Part shown: in pieces, positions 47,800-60,962 of the stretch
How positions within the stretch are numbered: the stretch's first letter is position 1
Layout of the letters: each line of letters starts with the position of its first letter
Assembly (NCBI GenBank): GCA_963920705.1
Contig: OY987229.1
Coordinates: forward strand, 22,913,728-22,977,727
DNA length: 64,000 nucleotides
Origin: Odiellus spinosus
Lineage: Eukaryota; Arthropoda; Arachnida; Opiliones; Phalangiidae
Direction: 5' to 3'
Notes under the pieces: model-generated
Seen by the model: only the letters and a program-made list of their open reading frames with translations
What the model was told of the DNA's origin: nothing
Databases searched by the model: none
Program-made: the position numbers and the translations under genes

Positions 47800-48686
47800 A
47801 TTTAATCTAGGTTTAGAAGGCGAAATTTATTTCGACTAAAAATTATACAAACTCTGATTGGTCTAAGACGTTATAAACTATAAAAAGCGAACGCGTTGTG
47901 AGGGTTGAAGGTGACACAATAAGGAATTCCTCGCATCCCTATCCCCTTTTCTCTGAGCTGAAGATTCTCTCTCATTTTCTAAAAGTCATATTTCGCCCTC
48001 ACGAGTGAGAGAGAGAGAGTCTCGGTGCCATTTCCAAAATTAGAACTAATGATCGAAAAAGATGTGGAACTTAAAGCCGGAGGAAAGTAAAAGGAGAAAG
48101 GTTGTATTAAAAATATTTTCAAGTAACCTGAGCTATAGATATTTTCATTTTTTAGAAATTATACACCTTGGTCTTATTAAAATGTCTATAAAAAAGTAGA
48201 GAGAGAGAGAGAGAGAAAGAGAGGGGTTTGACGTCTATTACGCGTCTTTAGATGGAACACGTACGTGTACGTGAAGCTACCATGTACGATTGTGTTTGTT
48301 CTAAGCGATGACATAAGTTAGCCTGATGACGTACGCGTTTATTTCATGAATTAATATTTCTTCATACAGGTATCCCCCTATAATTTAGCTTTAAATTGGG
48401 GTTTTGAAAGGGAGCCAACTTGGTTTCAGGGATTGTAACAGTTTACTCTTGGGTATCATGAACCATGACCTCAAATTACGTTTTATCTTAAATTTAAATT
48501 GTTTTTATAATCATTCTAATTATCGTTAATTGCGGAATACTTTCAAGATAATTAGTGGGTAAATTTTATTGAAACTTAAAATGGTATTAGTGTTATTATA
48601 ATCTTTCAACTTCTATATTTACTTGAAAAAAAAAATTGTTAATATTAAAGGTGTAGTTTCAAAAATTATCTCTACATAGATTTGTA

Positions 48687-49023
48687 CAGAAGCCGATGAA
48701 ACCCTCCTTTGAAGTCTACTACTCCAATGTTCCATATAGCGCTCCTCTCTGTATGGGTAAAATTCCCAATTTTACGAGATCGGAGGGGTCCTACTTCATC
48801 CCCCCTGTCTACGGAAAATTGTAAATTCTCTCTCCCCACAAACTACGACGTTTTTTGGACAAACTCCAAGGCTGCTAGAGATATTCGCTCGACGAACTCC
48901 CGCTCCGAAAACATCTATCGTTAGGAGGCGTATGAATCGCGCCTTTTGAGAATAACCCATACAGAGAGGGGTAGACAAGACCCGGGAGTAATAGACTTCA
49001 AAGGAGGGTTTCATCGGCTTCTG
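48687..49023 (+). mobile_element. family C MITE, copy 6, without target duplication
   Basis: A full-length copy with both ends intact, but the flanks differ (ATTTGTA on the left, ATATCAT on the right). This contrasts with all the other copies. Confidence 0.9.
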
Positions 49024-50412
49024 ATATCATGACGAGGAAAATATAATTTACATATTTGACTCGCTCGTTAAACACGTACCCTTACAACGCAGAATCACGC
49101 AGTTTTGTAAAATCCAAGTCACAGAGATTAACTCTCTAGCGGGATGCGAAATTTAAGAGAAATAAATTGGAAGGCGTCTAATAAAAGAGTTTGAGGATGC
49201 GTAGCTCAAAAATGAAAGGTATTTACACGTATGATACCTCGAATATTATTATTTTTAACCTTGTTCGAAGGAAGAACAACGTCAGGCAAAAATAATAAGA
49301 GAGGGTGAGAGAGATCCGCGCTGAGAAGAGGGTGGGTGGAAAACGTAATCAAGACCTTTGGGATTTGGCCAAATTACAAAGAGTTCAAAATACTATGTAT
49401 TTTTTTATACACCACTAAACTATACGCGTAGTTTCTCACAACCCAAATGAAACGCTCGCTATAATGAAAGAGAGATAGAGAGGTGTTGACCGAAGGGTTG
49501 CTCTCAAATTTTGACGAGTTAGGACTAGAGAGAATGGCGCCAACTATAAGGGGTTAGACTAAGCTACGCGTTCGCTGGTTCATCAAAAATTGAATACCTC
49601 CGAGAATCTGGAGCGAATCCTCCCATAGATATAAGAATATGACAAGGGGAAAATTTGTCGGCTGGCAATAAGCTGACGCGAGATGCAAAAATATCCCTTA
49701 GTTTATTAAAAAATAAAGCTTTTTTTCTTTAAAGGGACAGTGACATATTGTGTGTAATATAGAAAATTGTGAAGTGTTAATTTAAAAATCATGATGTTTT
49801 CGTGAACTTGTCACGTGATTCTCGTGATAAGGTCGTTTTCGCGCGGTCTTTTTCGTAAAAGTACTTACTCCAGATCAAGTCAATTACCTTTCGTACGAAA
49901 ATTATAATTAATTTCGTTCCGGTAATAAACTAAGTCATATATATCGGAAAATAAATGACCTATATATTTTTGGTCGTTTTAATTTTTGACCACAATTTCA
50001 CCACCCCTTCATAAAAAGGCTCTTTTTTTATCTAATAAGTAAAAATAGTGCAGCTAGTCGCGTCATTCTTTGGCAACTTTCCTAACTAGTATGACGGCTA
50101 CAAAAAGACGTGGCTAGACGCTAGACCCAACACGTTCAATATACCTTGTCCAGACTGTTTCTTCTCTTATAATGTTTTGACATTGTGTATCAATCCGCTT
50201 AAGCCTTTTTCTATAGTGACATCTCTTTTCCAACAGCGACGAAACAATGTACGCCAAAATAGATGATTATTTATTTACGTAAAGGAGTTTAAAGCTTTCC
50301 GCTTGATTGGACAATGGATCGAGATGTTCGCTAGGGTTTCTTTAAAATGATATAACTACAACTAAAACTATACGCACGCCGCGTTTAGCGATAATTACTA
50401 TTTTATAACTTA

Positions 50413-50735
50413 AGGCGCGTTCACGAGCGAGCGAGATTGCTAGAGTGAGTTGAGATACACTGGACCACTCTCAAGAGTGCTCCGAATCTCGCTCAAAATC
50501 TAATTCCTCTGGCCCTAGTTCGCTAAAGAGCATCGAGCTGTGTAAAGTAAAATTTGAAAAAGATCGCATCCCTCAATTAACTCGCTCTAAGAGTGATTTC
50601 TCTCGTTCTAGAGCACTCATCCAAGGCCAAGGCTTAGCAATTTTTTTAGCGAATCGCAGACGGAAATTTGGTTCTAACAGTCCATTTAGGTTTCGGATTT
50701 TTTTTGGCTTTCTAGTTCGCTCGTGAAAGCGCCTT
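50413..50735. mobile_element. Harbinger-like MITE, TTA target duplication
   Basis: Inverted ends AGGCGCGTTCACGAGCGA and TCGCTCGTGAAAGCGCCT, flanked by TTA (50410-50412 and 50736-50738). The interior is rich in CGAGCG, CTCGCT and GAGAT words. Confidence 0.72.
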
Positions 50736-51548
50736 TACATCTCAACCCCAAAACTCTTCCACGCTCTCTACCTTGTTTTCGTTTACGATTTTAGCCGAGC
50801 GCGCAGTTAAAGATCGTTCTAAATTAGACGAGGGAAGCGACTAGGTATTAGGCTTCGTGTTTTCCGCTTCTTTCCCATTCAGTTCGAAGCTACGAGCTAA
50901 CGGAACTTGAAATTTAGAGCCGCATTGGTTGGGAAATGAGAGAGACAGAGATAGCGATATATAGAAACAGAGAAATCCAATTAGAGAAGCTCCGATGCCA
51001 AGGATGCGGGCGCGAGAGGTCGGAGTTCAAACTCTATCGAAACGATTGAGGAATTTTAGTGGCGCGCTTTTAAAAAACAGAGAGAATTAACTTTAGGTAA
51101 ACCATATTACAAGATACATTTAAGTATTGAAAATCTGAAAATTTAGGGTCATGGTAAGGATGCGATTACTCGAAGGTATTCTTCTTAAAGGAAAATGTCC
51201 AGGGACTTCCAGAGAGTTGCCCCGAAGCAATTCCGGGATATATAAAATATAATTATACAAACAATGACCGGAAGTAGGACGCGATGTATTAATTATGACA
51301 GGGTAAACGAGATTAAACTCTTTGTTTGAACAGATTTCGGGCTTTTGGGAGAGAATTATTGGTTTATTAATAATGGCCTAACCGGATGATTGAAACCGGC
51401 TTGTTTCTTCCACCCTCTTCACCATTATTCCTTAAGTACTTGGCAACGCCTCTCGACTTCCTTCGAGCTTATCGAACAACCTTTGGAATGACTCAATACG
51501 TGAAAAGACGCGAATGTTTTTGATTGGAAATAAAATATTAAAGAATTA

Positions 51549-51692
51549 ACAGCAACGACGGGCCTTTGCTCATTGGTCGATGACTCTTATACGCGAAGAA
51601 ATTCATGATCTCCATGAATACAGCTAAGCCTAATTTCCGGTAAGTTTTACTGGTGGATTAGGGGATCGATTGTAAAGCATAATTTCCACTAG
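51549..51692. mobile_element. half copy of the TTAA foldback element
   Basis: Corresponds to the right half of 38206-38638 (CTCATTGGTCG, ATCTCCATGAAT, AGCTAAGCCTA). The left half is missing. Confidence 0.65.
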
Positions 51693-53437
51693 CTCTCGAC
51701 TTTGACATGTGCAAAGTATTTACTAAGGTAATGAAAAACGCTGTGGAAACAAAGCTTCGTTCCAAATTTCGGGGTTTAAAACGAGAGGCGCTGCATTCAG
51801 GAGTACTTATATATAGTTTTAGTCGAGTCTGGCGAAAACCGCGGCTGTCGTAAAACGTCACAACGTAGATGACATCATCATACTATCGCGACGTTTCCCG
51901 CCATGAAGATACATTTAGAGTGGGAGATACCAGGAATCCGAATTCTAGCTACAAGTTCTCGCCCTCACTCATTCATATAAGCGAGCGAACATCCAAGAAA
52001 TAAGGGTTGAAAAGGTCTATACGAAAACTATTTGGATCCCAGCTAAGCCTAAAAGCGCGTTTTCAATCAACATGTTTTTGGCCAAAAAAGTAACTAAGGT
52101 AATTTACTTTTTGGCCAAAAAATCGTTGCTTTACACTTTCCAATTAAATTAAAAATTGTTTTAATTAAAATTAGTTTAATTTAATCAGTCTGCTAACGAA
52201 ACACGGAAGCCCCCTCCCCCCTAAAATAATCATTCCTAAGGGGTATGAATAGCTGGTTCTTTTCTTGCCACAGAAGGAGCCGAAAAGACGAGACCTTTTT
52301 TCTATATTTAGAGTTAGTCCGCGTATCACGTCAAGCAAAAAGAGCGAATGGAGTAATACGCCATGGTAAAAAGATATTACTCTATATAGAAGTAGTTGGT
52401 AAACCAGACATTCAGACTCTACCATCTTAGAGATGATACTAGCAAAATATAATGAGGGAAAGTTTTTTTTTTTTTTTTTGTCCATGCACGCGTAATCTAG
52501 ATCCCACCCGAAAGCTAATTTGAAACTTTAGAGGACCACGTTAGGGTTAGCTTCCAATAGGCTATACCGACATTGACGGTTGTTTTTACCACGCCTGGTA
52601 ATTCGTAAACAAAATTCTAAGGTTTCAGTAACCAAGGTATGAAAATTAGAATCGGTAACATCTCGCAGAAAAACTAGTTTTTTTTGTGCTTTAAATATTG
52701 CGTGGTTCTGGTTTTACTTGAAATCCAAATGGAAATTGAGTAGCATTTTCGGGTTGATCGTTAAAAAACGATTCAAAATATATATACATATGTCATAGAA
52801 CAAAATTACAGTGACAGTAAAAATACCAATTTTAGAATCGCCATTTAGGAAAATTTTTAAAAATTCCTCGCGATACTACGTCATCACTATGGTCACGTGA
52901 TTTCACTATTGTAAAGCCTACAGTTGTTTCCCGCGCTTTCTGGCACGTGATAAGGTCGCTCGCGCGCAATTAGAGTCTGGGCAAGACCTTTTTTAAACGA
53001 AAAATAAAAAGATAGTTTCGGAAAAGGGTTTTTACGGTTCCTCGAAACGAAAACTAAACGACACGAAAAAGCACGACGAGCTCTGCCTGCGTCTTAAAGA
53101 TAAAACCTCTTTTTAGCCACGAAAATAAAAGAATGCCCTCGACTATCTCTTAAAGCAATTACGCGCGATATACCACGGATTCAATTACTCTTTTTTTAAT
53201 ACGTTTTTTTTTAACTATTTAATTAAACTATCACCCAGTTTAGTAAATTTGTAGTCTTAAAATTAATAATAAAATACTTAATTAAACTTTGTTTATAATT
53301 TATACTGTGGACACAAAGTTCCACAGTACGTAACCAACTGAATAATTGGGAATACAAGTAGACAACGGTTGGAAAATATTAACAGAAACCCAAGTTAAAA
53401 TAAAATAGGGTTAGTTTAAAAGGCCAGTTTTGGTTAA

Positions 53438-53858
53438 AGGTAGAATTCAACCAAATAAGAAGTTACTTTTTACCGATTCCTTATCGTTTAATTATCCCTA
53501 ATCCACCATTTAAAACAATTTACTAACAAATATTAAACTAGAAATAAATTTAAATTTATCCGGAAAATAGGCTTAGCATGATTCATGGAGATCAGCTGAA
53601 TTTCTTCGCATTTAAGGGTCAACGACCAATGAAATGTTATTGTAAGTCTTACTGAGATCTCGCCTTAACATCGGACCTTTTCTCATTGGTCGATGATCCA
53701 TCAATACGTAGACATTTAGGATCTTGATGAATTCAGCTAAGCCTATTTTCCAGGTTTTGAAATTTATTTGTAGTTTAATATTTGGTTGTAATTTTTATGA
53801 TTATTTAAATGATAATTAATCGGTTAAAAATCACTCGTTATTAGCTTTCATTCTCCCT
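53438..53858. mobile_element. TTAA-type foldback element, diverged copy
   Basis: Flanked by TTAA (53434-53437 and 53859-53862). 421 bp, the same layout as 38206-38638 but older and less well paired. Confidence 0.8.
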
Positions 53859-56800
53859 TTAACACATTAACACACTTGAAACAAAAAGATTGCTAAATAA
53901 AGATTGGATATTTTAACGAGCATATTTTAGGGGTGTTTCAATATAAACGTCATGTTCCATAAATACGCCTACAATGAATCAACACGAGCGTCAGGTACGG
54001 ATACGGATCTAGGCTGATCTAAAACAGCTGCAGACACAAAAATAAATGCCCCCTTCCCTCCAATCCGAGGCAAATTTCATATCTAGGCATAATTTATTTA
54101 TGCAAAATAAATATTTACCAACCAGCCTAAAACTGTCTCGTTTCTTCGCTAAGCCTAACGTCTTACATTTAGTATAAAAATCAAAATGACGTATAATAAA
54201 ACTAGGCAGAAATAGCCTCCAATTTACAAGACATTTGAGCAACTGCAATCTGCAATGGGTCCTTTTAAATAATAAAACACTAGGTAAAACACGCACTCGC
54301 GAGCGTAAGTACAATTTAGGTTTCGGACGTAGAAATAAGATTAAATTGGACATTTCCGCAATTAGCGTCAAAAAAAAAACTCTTGGAAAGAACTAAATTG
54401 TTGTTAAAGGCGCGAAGAAATAACTTTCCGCGGTAGCTTTACTAGGTTGTAACTTGATACATTCAAGAAACGCCCCCTTTATGTTAATATAAATGCTAAG
54501 CCTAACAATAATAATTGGGGATTATTAAAAAAGGTTTAAGATTTTAACTTACGTCATGTTTGGGATGGGGGGGTTGATGAATTTATTCCTCCTTGGAGAG
54601 TAATTTCATTCACACGCGAATCAACCGAGGCTTAGCGATTTTTACGAAAATTTACGAGAAAATGAGGAGTTAGGGTATAATATTTTGGTTTAGAGCCTCG
54701 ATCGTTCACTAATGGTTGAGAGGCGCGCGTTGGATTAGCCTAACCAGGATTATTGGCGAGATTTTCGTACGGAGCGCGAACTGTCGAGACGTCTAAAGCG
54801 GAGTCCAACTGCAGACTGGCGAGGCAAAAGGGAGAACCCGACGCCACGTGCTTACTTCGACACGCAAACACCAGAACGAGAGAGGGACGCGCAGAGGGGG
54901 GAAAAAGATGAGGGAGAATTATCGCCAGGCTTGCCATCCCCAATCCCCATATAGGCGAGCATCTCTAGCATCTCTTCCAAGTTACATCGGCATCTGTAAA
55001 GCAGCTGTGGGCATCAGACTAAGAGACTGAGAGAAACACGACGGGGAAAACGGACGTAAAGGGGACAAGAATATTAATCGCTCTTTCTTTAAATCTCAAA
55101 TTACCACGATGATGTTTCGTAATTAACGGGAAATAATTAATACAACGGCTGCGGGGTTCAATTCTCGTATCATACGAGATGGAGACGCGATATTATCGTC
55201 CGCGTTCGAGATGTAATGGGTTTCAAATTGATCTAGTTTAACCAAAGGTCAAATTAAGAGCGTGGATAGTTTTTTCGCCACTCAAACTCGCAAATCCTAA
55301 TATTTTACTGATTATTATTAATTATTAACTGATTAATAAAATATTTGTAGATTATCTCGTCCACACCTCGACCTTTGTCTAAAGAGCCGGATTAATCAAT
55401 TAATTAATATATTATAAATTATTAATTTTCTAAGAGTTTAAACGTGTCCATTTCTCGTCCTCTTAAAATATAAATAATATATACCGGTAGTTGGTCGCCT
55501 CTTTAATTACCTACTATCTAGTTCTCTTTGGTAAAAAAAAAAAACTCGGCTACTAGAGTCGTATCAAGACTCGAGGGATGAATTATTAATTTTCTAATAC
55601 ACGCGAATTTAAATTGTACAAAAAACTGGTACCTTGAAAATTTAGCTCGAAGCCATACAAGTACAGGTACATTAAAAAGTTTAAACATTTTTAAGATCTG
55701 TTAATGAAGAATATCTTTCTTCAAGTTTACCACTGAAGAAAATTTCTAAAAGCCTATATTTTATAATTTAAAAAAAAAAAAAAATAACCGTGAAAAATTA
55801 AGTATGGCTAATTTTTGATGAGCTATTTTCGAAGTTAAAATGATTTTGATAATCTGTGAAACCAGATTTTCGTTGTATGGTGGAAAATTAATAGATAGGT
55901 TCTACAATTAAACTTTAATGCATCAGAGAAAATTACGGCAACAGCTTTAGAATTAAAATTTAGACCAATTAACATCTTCATTTATAAATATCGAGTCTAA
56001 TTTCTTTAATTTTCGTGTATAGTATACTGTAGTAATATTAATTATGGCTCACTCGATTCAAACTGATATATCTCTAACATAACACAAATATTAATTAACT
56101 TTCGGGTCAAACCCTTGAAGGGACAAAAATTAATTTTTAGAAAAATAGCAAATTAATATTTTTAAAATTATAATTAGTGGTTTTGTTCTACTACTCTAAA
56201 GATTTTATTACGATTATATATTTCCCAAAAAAAGTCTATCTGAGGTTGCGTATTAATTTTAAGTTATCTACTTAATTAAACTAATTTAAAAGTGAATTCA
56301 ATTTGGGATAAATTTTATTAAACTATAATTATACTCCCACACTGTAGAAAGAATCCAGAAACTAAGGAAGGATTTCTCTCTTCAAATGTAATTAATTTAA
56401 ATGTTTTTTGCATAAACTATAACAATAAAATAAAATTAAATAAATTCATTTTTTTGGGAACAGTTAATTCGTTAATGCATCTCGATGTAAAATATTAATA
56501 CGATGACGTTTCGTGACAAGAATGGAAACGAGGTTACGAGTTTTTGGTCAAACGCAATCTCTTAACTGGTTAAAATCGTTTCTTTCCCAAAAAATAATCA
56601 AAACGACAACGCAAAAGAGGGGGTTGAAAGATATACTATATGGCGTCAACGGATCTTTGTCGTGAGAGGGATGGGGAGGGCGATGGCCCACCCGCCTGCC
56701 TGGGCAATTTCAAAAGAAAATATTTTATCCAACAATCGTCGTGATGCCAACCTTTGGCGCGGAGAACCATATCCGTATACCACAGCGTTGAAAGAAGACC

Positions 56801-56885
56801 AAGAGGCTTATAGGAAAAGAATCCCCGCGTTTTAAAGAAGCAATATTTTCGGTCATCAATTTTAGTTAGCCGAGCAATAAAGAAA

Positions 56886-57042
<157 letters not shown>

Positions 57043-58168
57043 CGGAAATAGTGGATGTCCTCTGTCCCACAGCGAGTAGAGTTGAAAATACGAAGAAAGA
57101 TATGCAAGCTGAGAAATGAGTTAAATATCCTCTTTTCGAATCCCAGATAGCTGCCTTTTACACTGTATCGCATCTAATATTTACAGTAGATAGACTATAT
57201 ATGAATATATGTATATGCAGCAAAGACTCTACAGATATTTCATATCTAGACAAACCTATCCTAATATTCATTAATCATAATATATATATAGCATTATTAC
57301 CTTAATTATTACCTTAATTTTGACACATAATTGAGAATATATAAATTACCTTAATTACTGAGACTCGATCGCGTAATTAAAATAATCTTTAAATCACTAT
57401 TTTATATTAATTTAATGTAAAAGATAGAGAAATTGTACAAACATTGATTAGGACGACAAGATTTTTTCGATTAATTGTTGTTACGCGTACACGTACGCGT
57501 TTTTCGTTATATTTTTCAAACTTCGTTAACTGGAGTTAACTTACACGAGGAAAAAGATTGGATGTTGGATTTCAAGAACAATACGGGTTAACTTTCGAAT
57601 GCAACGTGGAGAAATTTTAAAGAGGGTATCTGATGGGTATGTAAAGGAGGAGAATTGTATCTGTCAACACGGAAGACAGCGAGGAAGTCTGGTTCAGACG
57701 CGCCTGGCTGCTTCATAATTAAGTAGAAATGGAAAATTGATCTCGCAAATTAGCGACGCGCACGCCGCACTGGCTAAAACAATGCCGTAGATAACGACAG
57801 AAGGAAATATCAGGAGAAGGGTTCAAAAGTTGTCACTTATCTACGAAAACCTAACAAGAGATTTTGACCAAATGAGTAAAGTCACAATAAACCCAATTAC
57901 AATCTATTCGAAGACTTTTTTATCTTTGTTGTCCACAACTTTAAAGTTGGAGCGAGGGAAAGATAAATTAGGATCTGAAGTGATTCAGAGGTCACTCTGA
58001 AAGTGGTCCAGTGGAATTCGCTATTAGCTTAGGTAAATCTTAGATCAAGTTTCGAGAAACCGCGGTTTTGAAAATTGCTGACATACCAATAAATCCTTAA
58101 TACTCGACTCTCCTGCCATCTCCTAAATAATTTCTTTCTGATATGATTCTCTTTCCATCTAGGCGAAA

Positions 58169-58192
58169 TTTAACACGACGTATCAATGCGCC
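58169..58192. repeat. dispersed motif of about 24 bp, one of at least eight copies
   Basis: Approximate consensus AACAYGACGTATCAATCCGC. Plus-strand copies at 29645-29667, 40654-40676, 46239-46263, 50175-50198 and here; minus-strand copies at 6709-6732, 30303-30326 and 43054-43077. Several have ACTTTCATTT-like sequence about 15 bp upstream. No element boundaries were found. Confidence 0.55.
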
Positions 58193-59311
58193 ACTCGTTT
58201 CCCTCACTTATCAATGATGGGTTATAGGTTAGGTGTTGGAAGGGGGGTGAATCTTTCACGCGATCAATTAGTGAGAGATACCTATATCTCGAGAAAGGGG
58301 AACGGACATTTTAGACGAAGATTTTAAGCTAGAACGCTCGGTCCAGTTCTGGGATGTAATAGGGTTAGGGGGAGAAAGACTAGACGTTTAGTCCGGGCTA
58401 GATCTGGCTGGCGAGCGAGGGTCCTATTATAAGGCGAGAATAGGGTGTCAGAAATGGGATAAACGTGGCAAGCTGTAGCGCGTTAAATCTAAGCGTTAGC
58501 TTTTCAACGCCCGGGCTAGCCTTAATCCAATTAGAAAAGCACGAGTTGAGAACTTGAGACGAGCGTCATATACCTTCCAACCGCGCCAACGAAGCTACTC
58601 TCTATATCTCCAAGGTTTGTTTAACAAAGGATGGATATAAGGGAGCTAGCTAGGTATAGCTCCAAATCAAAGTTAAATTAGAACAAGTCGTATGTTCCGG
58701 GAAAACAAGCGGGAATACGCTCTCCTAGTTTAAACGGCCTCTCGGTTTGACCGAAGCTTATGGTAGGGAACCGGTCAGCCGGGCCTAAATGCTAATGAAG
58801 GTTGAACTATTAGAGAAAATTCGCTGTTGTAGTTATCGGAAGGGAGGCGAAATGATCATGGACTCGTTTTACAAGATGCGTGGAATGGAGTGGTGAAGAT
58901 TCGATTAATGGTCAGAACTAAATCGCGTTAATCTCCCGCCGATATAGCAAATAACAGTCGGAGAATTACAAGAAGATTGGTTGTAAAAAATTAAAGCAGA
59001 TATCGCTCCCAAGATTCTATCCATTGTAAGCTACAAAATGAGACTATTTTTGATTAAACACTTTCACGAAAGAGACGGCGCGAATGTAACCATATCACGT
59101 GACAAAACGCTCCATTATCAACTATAGTGATGACGTAAAATTTCAGGAATTTTTAATTTACAAACGCTGATACGTTGAGTAGGTTTAAGCAAAAGTTTAG
59201 GTAATTTTATCTTTTAGATTTGAATTTAATCATTTATATTTGTTTTTACCGAGAAATCGATGACATCTTAATCTAAAGTCAGGTCGTTTCATAAATTTGC
59301 TAGAATAAAAC

Positions 59312-59476
59312 CGAGAGGTCAGACACGCTTGAATTCGCTGTACACCCGAGTTCACTGAATTCAGTTTTGACAGTGCATCGAGTTCGAACTCTTATGAACT
59401 CTGAGTTCAGCAGCTTTGATAGTACAAAAAGTTCCAAAAAATTGTACACATGATTTCGTGAGTGTCTGCCCCCTCG
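59312..59476. mobile_element. GAGGGGTC-type inverted-repeat element, copy 2
   Basis: Ends CGAGAGGTCAGACACGCTTG and AGTGTCTGCCCCCTCG. The interior shares GAATTCGCTGTACAC and TTGTACA with 8591-8775. Confidence 0.62.
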
Positions 59477-60788
59477 AATAATTAAAGTTAGATAAGTTTA
59501 GGCTGATATACCGAAAAGTTAGAATGTTATTCCGGAGTTAGTTCCATTCTTTGTTGTCGGTATATCTCACGCACGCGGCATCTATATATGGCTAAACAAA
59601 GTGGTGTTTTATATTAAGAAGGATCCGAAGGAGAGCGGACAAGAGGGGTGGGGCGGAAGGGTGGGCGGTCTAGCAGCGCGTGCCTCTATAAATACACTGG
59701 GGTTATATTACGTATATATAAGAGACCGAGGTCACGGGTTCGTGGCTTATAATCGGGGGCCCCAGAAATATAATTGAGTCGCCTTGTACGATTCTTCGGC
59801 GCGGAACGAAAGCGACCAAAGGTCATCGAAGCGTAAACTCGGCTGGCTTTCGCGTTATATATATAATATAGGTGGAACGTAATGATCATTACACCGAGGT
59901 TCGCGAAATTCGCTCCTCGACGCGAGTTAACTTTATTTAAGATATTGACGTTGGTTGGGCGCACGCCCCTCGCTTACTCGGCCCCAGCGACAACTAAATT
60001 AGAAAGAGAACAACAAAAGGCGAAGTCTATACGTACGCGAATCGATCCCTGACGACAAAGAAAACTTCGAAAGCGACAACAGCTATATAAACTTAAAAGG
60101 AGGACTTAACGGACCAAGGCTTAATTATTGATCGTGTATAGATATTAACATCAGGAAATGATTCTAATTAGCTCTAATTTTTCGCGAATATATATATATA
60201 TATATTGACTTAATCTACAAGAAATCGGTTGACAAATCAATTTCACGCGGTCTTTCTCGTGAAAGTACTTAATAGAGATCCAAGTCCTACCTTTTTGATA
60301 ACCTCATTTGAGTCATTAGGCATAAAAACTAAGTTAAAATAATATTATATATGAAAGATCTAGGTCTCCCGTACGTAATAGGAGCGTCTAGTTTTCCCTA
60401 AATCGTGTTTTAGGGTAATTAAGAATGAAAAGAAACGTTATTTTACGGTTCGTCGAAATACAAGACGTCTGAGCCTAATATTAAAAGAACTATATATATA
60501 GAACCTAGAATTGAGGCGAGGCTGAGGCCCTCTTGTATATATATTCGCGTAGAAGCGTCAGCGGGACGGAAAAAGCCCAAAAAAGAACAGCAAAGAGGGC
60601 GAAAAACAAAAGAAGAAGAGGAGGAGGAAGAAGAAGAGAGAGACACGGGCGTCGTTGTAAAATGAGTCAAGAAGAACGCGACGGAATATATCTAAAAGAT
60701 TCAAAGCATGCGGTGGCGGTACTAGCAACGCGCAGCCGATAAGTATATATATCTGGCACGTGCCGATGCGCGCGCCGCAACAACGTTA

Positions 60789-60962
60789 GTCGCGTTCACA
60801 CTAGAAACTTTGAAAACGATTTCAATCGGTTTGAAAAGGTTGAGTAATAAAATTTCTTTTCTCCCGCGTAAATCTTTAATTATGAATTAGAAGTAATTTC
60901 TTGAATAGTCGATTTGATCCTTCAAAACGGTTGGAAAAGTGCGTGTCAAGTGTGAACGTATC
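60789..60962. mobile_element. Harbinger-like MITE, TTA/TAA flanks
   Basis: Ends GTCGCGTTCACACTAG and AAGTGTGAACGTATC. The left flank is TTA and the right is TAA. Related to 5542-5713. Confidence 0.55.

Noticed and set aside
54740-55030. Overlapping open frames on both strands in a GC-richer patch
   Set aside because: No domain or convincing splice sites. It may be promoter or untranslated sequence, but a gene cannot be supported.
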